Below, in pieces: positions 1 through 9,491 of a stretch of DNA of 10,782 nt. This stretch comes from Beroe ovata. Lineage: Eukaryota > Ctenophora > Nuda > Beroida > Beroidae. Made by a program: the position numbers and the translations under genes. Each line of letters starts with the position of its first letter. Position 1 is the first letter of the stretch. The stretch lies in NCBI GenBank assembly GCA_946803715.1, contig CAMPET010000016.1, positions 129,648 through 140,429 of the forward strand, in the 5' to 3' direction. The notes under the pieces were generated by a model, which saw only the letters and a program-made list of their open reading frames with translations, was not told the origin of the DNA and made no database searches.

Positions 1-36
1 ACACACACACACACACACATACACACACACACACAC
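1..36. repeat. (AC)n microsatellite at window start
   Basis: A CA dinucleotide tract with one AT interruption; it ends just before the acceptor of CMIP exon a. Confidence 0.97.
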
Positions 37-43
37 TTATCAG

Positions 44-2250
<2,207 letters not shown>

Positions 2251-3223
2251 GTGGTTGCGTGTGGTTGCTGTGATCTGTGGTTTAATGTGGTTGTTATGAC
2301 ATGTGTGTTGTCTATGACTTGTGGTCGTATTAGAAGATGTGATAATACCTATGGATGCTTAGCGTGTTATACCACATTCACCGTGCGGTTTGTTAACCAC
2401 CGGAGCCGTGAGACCTACTAACTTTCAGCCTCTATGCCTCATCCTATACTAGAGGTGGAGAACTCATGACTAGCCAATGAGGGATGGGCACAGCTTGACG
2501 TAGGCAGTGACGTTGTCTAACCCAATATATGACGTATACGTCTGTATTTTATACAGTTGTGTATGTTTGTATATGCCCGTGAATCACAATTATGATAGTG
2601 GCATGCAACCGTCGAACATACTGTAATCTTGATTTGTAATCCATGTTAGTGCGCGGCGTGTTCGAATTGATGCATGAACAACATGGAAATTGGGTGCGAC
2701 TTCCCATCCTTGTCTTTTAAGAAGTTTTTATCAATGATTTCAATAATTGTATTTCATTTTCAGAATTTCTCTTGTTAAGCTTGATAACTTTAAGTTGGAA
2801 TATAGTTGGATTATTATTGTACTGTAGCTAAGTGTCACCAAGTTGTTATAATTCTGCAATGCTATCAATTATAGTCTCGTGTAAAGATCTTTGAAATTAA
2901 CGGAGTTACATTTTACAAGTAGCTGTCAAGATACGGCAAGTATCTCACATCTCTATCTCATTTTACATGACTGTTCTGTGACAGTATCATGGAAGTGATG
3001 AATGAGGGAATTATGTTTCAAAAGATACGAGTTAATGATTGTTTAGTCACCGTCAATCAAAGTGAATGTGTGTGTGCGTGTGATTTTGTTTCAATGTGGG
3101 GATATATGAGTGTTGTCATGGTGAAGCAGCATTTCACATGTTTTATGAAGGAGTAAATTGCCCGTTGCCATGCGGGTTACACCGTCATGGTGTGTCTGAG
3201 AGTAACCCCCTCCTTTCTCCCAG
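2251..3223 (+). other. 3' UTR of the short CMIP form, or intron of the long form
   Basis: About 970 bases of AT-rich sequence with no convincing conserved exon and no AATAAA. A minor candidate is an acceptor with an ideal branch-point-like CTACTAACTTTCAG at 2415-2428. It is in phase with the donor at 2247 and would add about 17 codons before TGA at 2478. Confidence 0.5.
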
Positions 3224-3298
3224 TCAGAATAAAGAGGGGACGTACATTAGCAACACCCTGGGAAAACATGTCAATGGGGTGTCCCCTCCCGGAAAAGC
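3224..3298 (+). CDS. Candidate CMIP tail exon 1 (75 nt)
   Basis: A strong acceptor (CCCCCTCCTTTCTCCCAG, 3206-3223) and donor AAAGC|GTGAGT (3299) frame 75 nt with phase 2 at both ends, so it can be skipped without a frameshift. The peptide is QNKEGTYISNTLGKH followed by VNGVSPPGK. Joined to the donor at 2247, the CMIP Trp becomes Cys; if skipped, the Trp codon is restored by the G of the next exon. It contains AATAAA at 3228-3233. An in-frame ATG at 3138 upstream allows a separate-gene reading. No homology recognised. Confidence 0.55.
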
Positions 3299-3427
3299 GT
3301 GAGTCCACAATCCAATATAGTGTCGACTTTAATAAAAGTCAAATTGCAGATCATACCATGTATGGCAATGCTCTCCATATATGGACATGCTTGCCATATA
3401 TGGGCATAACCATGCCACTCTAAACAG

Positions 3428-3523
3428 GACGGACAATAAGGCAGAGAACGGGGATGTACCGTTCATCACGTACAGTCCTGTACCTGGTAGGAAGGGTGAT
3501 GACGGGGACAGAGAGGACAGCGA
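3428..3523 (+). CDS. Candidate CMIP tail exon 2 (96 nt)
   Basis: The acceptor is CTCTAAACAG (3418-3427; poor pyrimidine tract) and the donor CAGCGA|GTAAGT (3524). Phase is 2 in and 2 out. The peptide reads TDNKAENGDVPFITYSPVPG then RKGDDGDREDS: hydrophilic, with an SP dipeptide and an acidic stretch ending in a casein-kinase-2-like serine. Without splicing, the same frame meets TAA right at the donor, as expected for a true exon end. Confidence 0.55.
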
Positions 3524-3551
3524 GTAAGTTGCCAATGACAAGCTACTCCAA

Positions 3552-3688
3552 ATTTTGTTATCCTTTGCTTAGCACCCCCCTTTCCATATACCCCACTCTC
3601 CCCTAGTCCCCACTCTCTCCCCTATACCCCACTCTCCCCCCTATACCCCACTCCATACCACAATCATTGTCACTGACAATGATTTCAG
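3552..3688 (+). repeat. C-rich tandem tract and palindrome before an acceptor
   Basis: This short intron carries degenerate repeats of CTCCCCTATACCCCACT (about 3570-3655) and then an 11-bp perfect inverted repeat, AATCATTGTCA / TGACAATGATT (3662-3672 and 3674-3684). The repeat runs directly into the 3' splice site TTTCAG (ends 3688). Confidence 0.85.
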
Positions 3689-3762
3689 TGACATCATTCC
3701 CGATAACGATGCGTCATCTCACTCCCACTGGAACGGCAGAAACACTCCCTCATTCGCACTCA
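3689..3762 (+). CDS. Candidate CMIP tail exon 3 (74 nt)
   Basis: The acceptor is ATGATTTCAG and the donor CTCA|GTGAGT (3763). Phase 2 in (GA|T) and phase 1 out. The peptide is DIIPDNDASSHSHWNGRN then TPSFALS. It is serine-rich and polar, in keeping with a disordered tail. No homology recognised. Confidence 0.58.
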
Positions 3763-3885
3763 GTGAGTACATGATCAATTATCACATGTTTTGTTACAAT
3801 GTTATACGTGTCATATCACGTGTTGAAACACGTGTCATACGTGCACCATTGCCATGGTAACACGACGGTAACACGTATTTTGTAG

Positions 3886-3987
3886 ATAACGTTGATGTGA
3901 AAACCTCGACCCTCCTTACAACCCGCCGACAGTCAACTCCTGCCGCCTTTTTATCTGCGACCCGCGAATTTCTGTTTAGGGATTTAG
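3886..3987 (+). CDS. Candidate CMIP tail exon 4 (102 nt)
   Basis: The acceptor is ATTTTGTAG (3877-3885) and the donor TTAG|GTAGGC (3988). Phase is 1 in (A|AT) and 1 out. It encodes NVDVKTSTLLTTRRQSTPAA followed by FLSATREFLFRDL. The RRQSTP segment resembles a basophilic-kinase or 14-3-3-type phosphosite. If the donor is not used, the frame stays open to TAG at 4050. No homology recognised. Confidence 0.58.
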
Positions 3988-4563
3988 GTAGGCCCCCTAA
4001 TAGCGTGACCTTTGCCTGTTGCAGCAGGCATGATACCTTCCTTCTCTCTTAGCATGACAAGCATGTCAAATCTCTTGATATCAAATCTCTTGACATCATT
4101 ATCTACCTTCCTTTTATCTCTTGATATAATTATCTACCTTCCTTTGTTTGATTTCCAACTGCCACACCTTTCTTATCGAGATTCATGAAAGCTATTCTGT
4201 GCTTCAATTGAAAATTCCCTGCCATATCTTGATTCTACCATTACATCTTGATTCTACCAATACCATAGTTGATGGTCATTTTTCGTCATCACAAAGATTT
4301 AACCGCACATCCCAATTCACTGTCATATTATAACAATTTGTTGCATTGACACCTCAGATTGATTAATTCAAGGTGTCCGCCAGTGGTTATTAACATGATG
4401 TCACCGACGGTGACTCACCGGGTAATTATTTATGGAGCTCTGGTCGTGAGGTCCAATCCATTTTGTTGTACGAGGTCCATAGTTATATAGTTGTCGCGGT
4501 TTACCGTCTAGTAAATCAACCCCCCCATGATTATACTAAAACAGGAATCTCTAATAGCTTAAC

Positions 4564-4565
<2 letters not shown>

Positions 4566-4602
<37 letters not shown>

Positions 4603-4606
4603 CACA
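4566..4606. repeat. (CA)n microsatellite
   Basis: About 41 bases of near-perfect CA dinucleotide with one CG interruption. Confidence 0.97.
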
Positions 4607-4692
4607 ATGATAGCTAGGGACGCGCGAGCAAAGAGGCAGTCACACAAGCAATAGGACGGGAGAGATAGAAGGGGGCGGAACACGCGCACAGA

Positions 4693-4811
4693 NCCCCCCC
4701 ACCCCCTAACCCCCACCCCCCCACACAACATCTCACCCCTCCACACACAAACACACCCCCAGTTCCCACTACACACCCACACACACACACACACACACAA
4801 CACACACACAC
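4693..4811. repeat. C-rich / (CA)n low-complexity block with an N
   Basis: The N at 4693 precedes runs of C and A (CCCCCCCACCCCC and similar), followed by (CA)n to about 4811. The opposite strand is G-rich with several G-runs, so a G-quadruplex is plausible and would explain the unresolved base. Confidence 0.85.
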
Positions 4812-4821
4812 GCTATTTCAG

Positions 4822-4887
4822 GATCGAATCGGAAGATGGGTAGCAAGGGGAGTCCGAGTAAAGCTGCAGTCTCAGCAGATAACGGGC
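4822..4887 (+). CDS. Candidate CMIP tail exon 5 (66 nt)
   Basis: The acceptor is GCTATTTCAG (4812-4821) and the donor GGGC|GTGAGT (4888). Phase is 1 in (G|GA) and 1 out. The peptide is GSNRKMGSKGSPSKAAVSAD then NG: basic, Ser- and Ala-rich, with an SPSK motif. If unspliced it would end after two more codons (TGA at 4893). Confidence 0.57.
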
Positions 4888-5061
4888 GTGAGTGAAATTT
4901 GCGGGCGAAACCCGCTCACCGCGGGAAAGAGGCAGAATAACAAGAAATATATGCTGTGTTTGTGTTGATGCCCGCACGGGGGAGAATGTTTGTGCAGAGC
5001 TGAGGGAATGTCAGATATAACACAGCTGATGTCCAGTAATTGGACTTTCTCTCTGAGTCAG

Positions 5062-5111
5062 GGTGTCAGACCTACACGAGGAAAAGAATTCAATGTACGG
5101 GTTGTGACTAA
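5062..5111 (+). CDS. Candidate terminal CMIP tail exon with stop
   Basis: The acceptor is GACTTTCTCTCTGAGTCAG (5043-5061). Phase 1 in (C|GG gives Arg). It encodes CQTYTRKRIQCTGCD then TAA at 5109-5111, a short basic end with a CxxC pair. Summed from 44 with the 2247 donor, all twelve exons give 416 complete codons. The AATAAA 92 bases after the stop supports a 3' end here. Confidence 0.55.
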
Positions 5112-5260
5112 CGCGTGCACAAAACTTGCTAATTTGCCATAAATATTCTGTGCTGTGTTTGTTTTGTGATATAACTCACTTTTATTATTGAGGGAACCTT
5201 TTAATAAAGCTTGACTGAGTTTAATTGATGATAATGATGAATCATTTGGCATTAATGATA
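5112..5260 (+). other. Putative 3' UTR of the long form
   Basis: AT-rich sequence after the tail stop with the polyadenylation hexamer AATAAA at 5203-5208. No further exon is seen. Confidence 0.55.
5203..5208 (+). terminator. Polyadenylation signal AATAAA
   Basis: A canonical hexamer 92 bases after the predicted tail stop, the best placed AATAAA for the long CMIP form. Other AATAAA hexamers occur at 3228, inside tail exon 1, and at 3331, which could end shorter transcripts. Confidence 0.5.
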
Positions 5261-6075
5261 TTCGTTTAACTTTTTATGTTTGAAAGTTTATGAATGCTGA
5301 ACGGAAAAATCCAGACTGAATTGTGAATAACTGATTTACTTTTACTGAACCTAATTCATTCTATTTCAATTTCGTCAATAAAATATAACATTGGCTTACT
5401 CGTGTCTTTTTAAGACCTGGACAAAGAGTGGGATACAAGAGTATAATATTATTTGATTTTTAGTTCCGGAGTATACCGTTACTATCACTATCATTATTTA
5501 GTCAACTTAAACATTAAACTTAAGGTTAAAGCAAAGAGAATATAAGACAATTATTGAATCAGAATGGGATTAAGTTGCTTGGTACTTAGTTTACAATTAC
5601 ATGATCAATAAAATATCATCAATCATGCAATCACGTAATCAGTAAATGTAATGGATTTGTAAATACAGTAATACACTAAAAGTATAGCTATAATTACACT
5701 GAATTAATTCTCAAATCTGTATTCCTATTTGCGTGTTAATCAGTGAATTACACTGTAATTTACAGATCTGCTGTGATAACTTATAAAGCGCATGGACTGA
5801 CGGACTGTTGAAATCGATTTCAAATTTAATTATCCAACTGTTCTTTAATCTTAACATTTATAACATATCGTACTCGTAGTAATCGATGATTATGATAGAC
5901 CATGTCGAGAATTTCGTCTCTCATAGTGGCTCGCGCGGTCAGCAGGGCCGGGCCTTATAATTATATACTATAGTATCGCGATGTGCAATTCGAAACTGTC
6001 CGTGCGTTTAATTTTACTGTTTAGAATTGCAGTGTAGAGATTTGTCAGATTTTATCTGACCTCAGTTTCTCGCGC
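5261..6075. repeat. Large direct repeat, copy A (probable alternative haplotype)
   Basis: It starts TTCGTTTAACTTTTTATG and matches 6077-7053 with scattered substitutions and small indels. 5261-5920 aligns with 6077-6720. A further 103 bases (5921-6023) are specific to this copy. GAATTGCAGTGTAGAGATT (6024-6042) matches 6721-6739, and TTTGTCAGATTTTATCTGACC (from 6041) matches 7012 onward. There is no coding sequence in it. The copy ends at the N at 6076. Confidence 0.93.
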
Positions 6076-6076
6076 N
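6076..6076. other. Single N at a repeat boundary (assembly join)
   Basis: The undetermined base lies between the last base of copy A and the first base of copy B. A gap of one N placed exactly at a repeat start is typical of two contigs abutted by an assembler. Confidence 0.85.
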
Positions 6077-7053
6077 TTCGTTTAACTTTTTATGTTTGAA
6101 AGTTTATGACTGCTGAACGGAAAATCCAGAGTGAATTGTGAATAACTGATTTACTTTTACTGAACCTTATTCATTCTATTTCAATTTCATGATCATCAAT
6201 AAAATATAACATTGGCTTCCTCGTGTCTTTTTAAGACCTGGACAAAGAGTATAATATTATTTGATTTTTAGCTCCGGAGTATACCGTTACTATCACTATC
6301 ATTATTTAGTCAACTTAAACATTAAACTTAAAGCAAAGGGAATATGAAACAATTATTGAATGGGATCAAGTTGGTTGGTTGGTACTTGGTTTACAATTAC
6401 ATGATCAATGAAATATCATCAATCATGCAATCACGTAATCAGTAAATGTAATGGATTTGTAAATACAGTAATGCACTAAAAGTATAATTACACTGAATTG
6501 ATTCTAAAATCTGTATTACTTTTTGCGTGTTAATTAGTGAATTACACTGTAATTTACATGTACAGATCTGCTGTGATATCTTAAAAACGCATGGACTGAC
6601 GGACTGTTGAAATCGATTTCAAATTCAATTATCCAACTGTTCTTAACATTTTGATTTATAACATATCGTATTAATCGATGATATTGATAGAGAATTAGAC
6701 CATGTCGAGAATTTCGTTTCGAATCGCAGTGTAGAGATTACTTGTGCACACGTAGCGTACCCATTACCATTATTTCATATCTACTCGGTGATCTTGGAAA
6801 GTCGTAAAAACCACGGAGACGCGCGCCGCATTGCATAAAGTGTGCACACGACACGTTGCGCGCCCCTGTTCTACTCAGTGAACTGAAAAGTCGTAGAAAG
6901 GAGACCACGGAGCTACGCGCAGCGCGCGCGGAGTATTTGGGTCACGCAGCGCGGGAACAGCATAAAGCATGCGGAGTATTTGGGTCACGCAGTGCACGTG
7001 GACAAAATCACTTTGTCAGATGTTACCTGACCTATTTAGTATTTCTTGCGCGC
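6077..7053. repeat. Large direct repeat, copy B
   Basis: It begins with the same TTCGTTTAACTTTTTATG as copy A and stays highly similar to 6739. About 272 bases (6740-7011) absent from copy A include a GC-rich block with its own internal repeats; similarity to copy A resumes at 7012. There is no coding sequence in it. Confidence 0.92.
6780..6995. repeat. GC-rich block with internal tandem repeats
   Basis: A CTACTC.GTGA..T(G)GAAAGTCGTA.AAA motif occurs at about 6781 and about 6871, each followed by CCACGGAG and CGCGC-rich sequence. GCGGAGTATTTGGGTCACGCAG occurs exactly twice (6928-6949 and 6971-6992). CpG content is high against an AT-rich background. It could be a mobile-element fragment or an unmethylated regulatory island; no protein is encoded. 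Confidence 0.75.
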
Positions 7054-7116
7054 CTTCATCGAAGGCCGAAATGAAGGCGCGCGCGCAAAAAAACAGGTCA
7101 GGTAACATCTGACAAA
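7012..7116. repeat. Foldback inverted repeat (hairpin of about 46-bp arms)
   Basis: The left arm 7012-7059 and right arm 7071-7116 are complementary. The outer 22 bp (TTTGTCAGATGTTACCTGACCT) are perfect, the middle is mismatched, and the inner GCGCGCCTTCAT pairs again across an 11-base loop. The form suits a foldback or MITE-like element. No target-site duplication is evident. Confidence 0.9.
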
Positions 7117-7763
7117 CCTGCCGCGCCAATCTTTCAGTCCAGTGGCAGACTGGCGGAGATTGTATTGAACAAATTTTGCTGAAATGTGTGGCCTGTGATG
7201 GTTTCATACCATCAATTTCTATGTCCAAACTGACAGTTGTCATTATATTTTCAATATGACGTCAAATTTTACTAAATTCGTTTTATCATTATTAGTTTTG
7301 CGTTGTTTAGATAAATGAAGATTAGATAAATGAATTTGGCAGTTGAGTGGGGTTTCTCCTAAGTGGAACTTTTCAGATTTGTTTATATTATTGATAAGAA
7401 TGTGCATCAAGTTCTTTGAGATGATGTCATGATGAGTACAAGTACATGAAACCTGAAAGGTATGACATATTGATCACAAATCATAATTTACACACCCCAC
7501 TAATCAACTGACAGTTTTGGAATTAAAACTTATTTATTCTAAAACTCCATCTTCAGGATCTCTGTGAGAATTCACATTATCCTCAAATTTGATTGTAATA
7601 CGTAGTAATGGTTAGTTTAAGTTGATAAGATCAAGTTGTAGTTATGATCAAGTTGTTTATAAATATTGATCATGATAAGATGCAAGTTTATAGTCCTATC
7701 ACCAAGGTCAAAGTGATGTCAGATGATTGCTAAACTTTCAATTTTGCTTCATAGATATGACAA
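7117..7763 (+). other. Upstream region of the second gene
   Basis: AT-rich and non-coding. It contains a hairpin TGATGGT-TTCAT-ACCATCA near 7197-7215, a TATAAATA match at 7658-7665, and an acceptor-like TTTTGCTTCATAG ending at 7754 that hints at a spliced 5' UTR. No open frame of interest. Confidence 0.55.
7658..7665 (+). promoter_or_regulatory. Possible TATA box
   Basis: TATAAATA lies about 100 bases before the ATG at 7764. Such matches are frequent in AT-rich DNA, and the acceptor-like site at 7754 would argue for a promoter further upstream, so this is weak. Confidence 0.2.
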
Positions 7764-7852
7764 ATGATGGACTCAGTCACCCTCACTGTTCATTTCAAGA
7801 ACCGTGTAAGATTGTTTTATCCCAAGCACCTTCCTGGACCTCACCTCACCAT
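7764..7852 (+). CDS. Second gene, first coding exon
   Basis: It encodes MMDSVTLTVHFKNRVRLFYP followed by KHLPGPHLT, then splits the codon AT|G at the donor CCAT|GTAAGT (7853). The overlapping frame from ATG 7759 also reaches the donor, but in a phase that cannot continue into the next exon. Confidence 0.7.
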
Positions 7853-8950
7853 GTAAGTTTAACATATGATCTATCCCCTCTTTACATTCATTTGAGTTAA
7901 AAATTTGTAATACCTACTTAATACTTATTTTTCATTAGGGCAATTCAGAAGACATTTGATCTAGGCAGTGACGATGAAGTTGAGTTAGTTGACAGAGAGA
8001 CTGATGAAAAACTTGTCATGTCCAGGCTTCACAATCTCCCTCCAAACACACACATTGTCTCCTCACTTCTGCTTAAAAGCAATGTAAGCATATGCCCTCT
8101 CTATGCTTTCGCTCTACCACTGGTCGACCGGGGATGAAATTTTGCCAGGATGGGGACCAGGGCCAGGATTAAACAAGATTTTGGACCATTTCCAGGATTA
8201 ATCAGGGCTATGATCCACTCAATTTAGCCTGGACATGGATTTCTGATTATAGGTGTTTTTCATTATTTACGCAATTTCTATAGTCCCCGAGCAAACTAGG
8301 TAGTAGGTATATATGAAATAGTCATAGCTCAGTCCCACCTGGTGATTTTGCCAAACAAACAGGGCTCTGTTTTCACCAAATGATGCTGATGCATCAGATG
8401 TGGGGATACATCAGATGTGGAAATTCTGATTCCAAGAAGGAAATGTGACGTTAAATCGATGGAGAATGAATCTCTATTCAATTCTCATTTAGTCTACACT
8501 TGCTTTCATTCTCCTACCATAAATTTGTCGAGATAGATCCCAGCAGAATCCTGGACAAAAAGCTCAAAAGGCCGGGGGCAGTATTGGGGTTCATTATTTG
8601 TGGCCAGGGCCAGGGAGAAATGACAAATCCCGGCCTCAACCAGGATCCTGGTCAAGCCATGGTCATTACCATATAAAATGTTCTGGGAAATTTCCAATTA
8701 GCAGTGAATGTTTCATCGTGAACCAAGGTTTTAGACAGCCTGTCTATGGTGGTTCATTTGAATGAATGTTTGATATCTCAATTCACTAATCCATTCTAAT
8801 TTACAGATTGGAGTTGACAACAGGAATATTTCATCCTGCAAGCAGCATATCTTGCTCTCACAGGAAAAGACTATTGTTGTGAACAAGCAAAATGGGAGCC
8901 TTGGCTTTAAAGTTCAATATTGCTTTGCTCCTTCTCAGTCTAATATAGCT
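7764..8950 (+). CDS. N-terminal part of an unidentified protein with a likely PDZ domain start
   Basis: Exons 7764-7852, 7939-8083 and 8807-8950 join with phases 2 and 0 into 126 codons. The start is one of the tandem ATGs at 7764 and 7767; an in-frame TGA at 7758 excludes an earlier start in this exon. Residues 1-78 alternate hydrophobic strands and acidic turns (VTLTVHFKNRVRLFY ... DDEVELVDRETDEKLVMSRL), suggesting a small ubiquitin-fold, PB1- or DIX-like N-terminal domain. Residues of about 100-116 (KTIVVNKQNGSLGFKVQ) look like PDZ strand A, the GLGF-type carboxylate-binding loop (SLGF) and strand B. A small N-terminal domain before a PDZ recalls scaffold proteins such as Par-3, but I cannot name the gene. 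The rest probably lies beyond the window. Confidence 0.66.
7939..8083 (+). CDS. Second gene, second coding exon
   Basis: The acceptor is TTTTTCATTAG (7928-7938) after an 86-nt intron; the donor is AGCAAT|GTAAGC (8084). It encodes AIQKTFDLGSDDEVELVDRE, TDEKLVMSRLHNLPPNTHIV and SSLLLKSN. This completes the putative N-terminal small domain. Confidence 0.72.
8084..8806 (+). other. Intron of the second gene with repeat-like sequence
   Basis: 723 bases. Locally GC-rich segments repeat CCAGGATTAA (8163-8172 and 8192-8201) and CCAGGGCCAGG (about 8158 and 8604). CATCAGATGTGG occurs twice near 8392-8420. Inverted pieces include AGGCCGGG / CCCGGCCT (8569-8576 and 8629-8636) and the palindrome ACCAGGATCCTGGT (8639-8652). 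This looks like an old mobile-element remnant. The minus-strand ORF at 8506-8697 has no coding character. Confidence 0.6.
8807..8950 (+). CDS. Second gene, third coding exon (PDZ start)
   Basis: The acceptor is CTAATTTACAG and the donor ATAGCT|GTAAGT (8951); phase 0 at both ends, 48 codons. It encodes IGVDNRNISSCKQHILLSQE, then KTIVVNKQNGSLGFKVQYC and a polar end FAPSQSNIA. The SLGF motif fits a PDZ carboxylate-binding loop. The frame stays open past the donor to TAA at 9077-9079. Confidence 0.7.
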
Positions 8951-9177
8951 GTAAGTAATTCAACTCAATTTTGTCATAGTAGTCGGCCTCTGAAGCTTTT
9001 TCCAGAATACTTCCATTCAGAATTGGGTGCAGGCACATCTTCTGATAAAGCTGTTAATATAGCAATTGCATTGGATTAATGGATTGGTGATGTTAATTAC
9101 GGATGAAATAATCAGACTTGAAATGATCTTGTAATATAAGTGTACATCTCCATTACGAGATATTATGTAATGCGAGA

Positions 9178-9209
9178 TTAGGAGCTGGGACACTTAGGAG
9201 CTGGGACAC
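9178..9209. repeat. Two-copy 16-bp tandem repeat
   Basis: TTAGGAGCTGGGACAC occurs twice in exact tandem. Confidence 0.95.
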
Positions 9210-9491
9210 TTGAGAGGGACTGATTCCTATTATTCCCTTCTCCACTACACAGTATATTCCTGTCGCTCAGTAATTGTATAATATTTAAGGGCACAATGGG
9301 TATTATAATACCAAGTGTGATTTAAGGAATTATTGCTTACACAATGAATGTATAGACTATAGCTAGCTATATATGGGATGACATTACCCCTCTGAACATC
9401 ATTCATAGTTTCAGATATGAATGTAGCTAAATTGAAAAATAAGCAGTTTTTTAACGAATGAACCAGTATATTACTATTAGCTGAATGTCAT

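Larger units (their letters stand above)
3988..4821 (+). other. Putative intron with microsatellites
   Basis: It holds repeated ATCTCTTGATAT / ATTATCTACCTTCCTTT segments (about 4067-4145), a 15-bp palindrome GTCACCGACGGTGAC (4400-4414), a (CA)n tract, a C-rich block with an undetermined base at 4693, and more CA sequence up to the acceptor. I found no in-phase exon here. ORFs on either strand in the CA blocks are artefacts of low complexity. Confidence 0.65.

Noticed and set aside
4148-4333. Plus-strand 61-codon ORF
   Set aside because: It has no in-phase splice sites linking it to neighbouring exons, is AT-rich, and shows no recognisable motif.
4400-4414. Palindrome GTCACCGACGGTGAC as a transposon end or operator
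   Set aside because: It is a single 15-bp palindrome with no partner copy or target duplication, so it is left as a note within the intron.
4564-4811. Minus-strand Cys/Val-rich ORFs
   Set aside because: They are translations of (CA)n and C-rich low-complexity sequence and include the N.
6856-7243. ORFs on both strands over the GC-rich block and hairpin
   Set aside because: The repeats and hairpin explain the openness; there are no splice context or domain motifs, and the block is absent from copy A.
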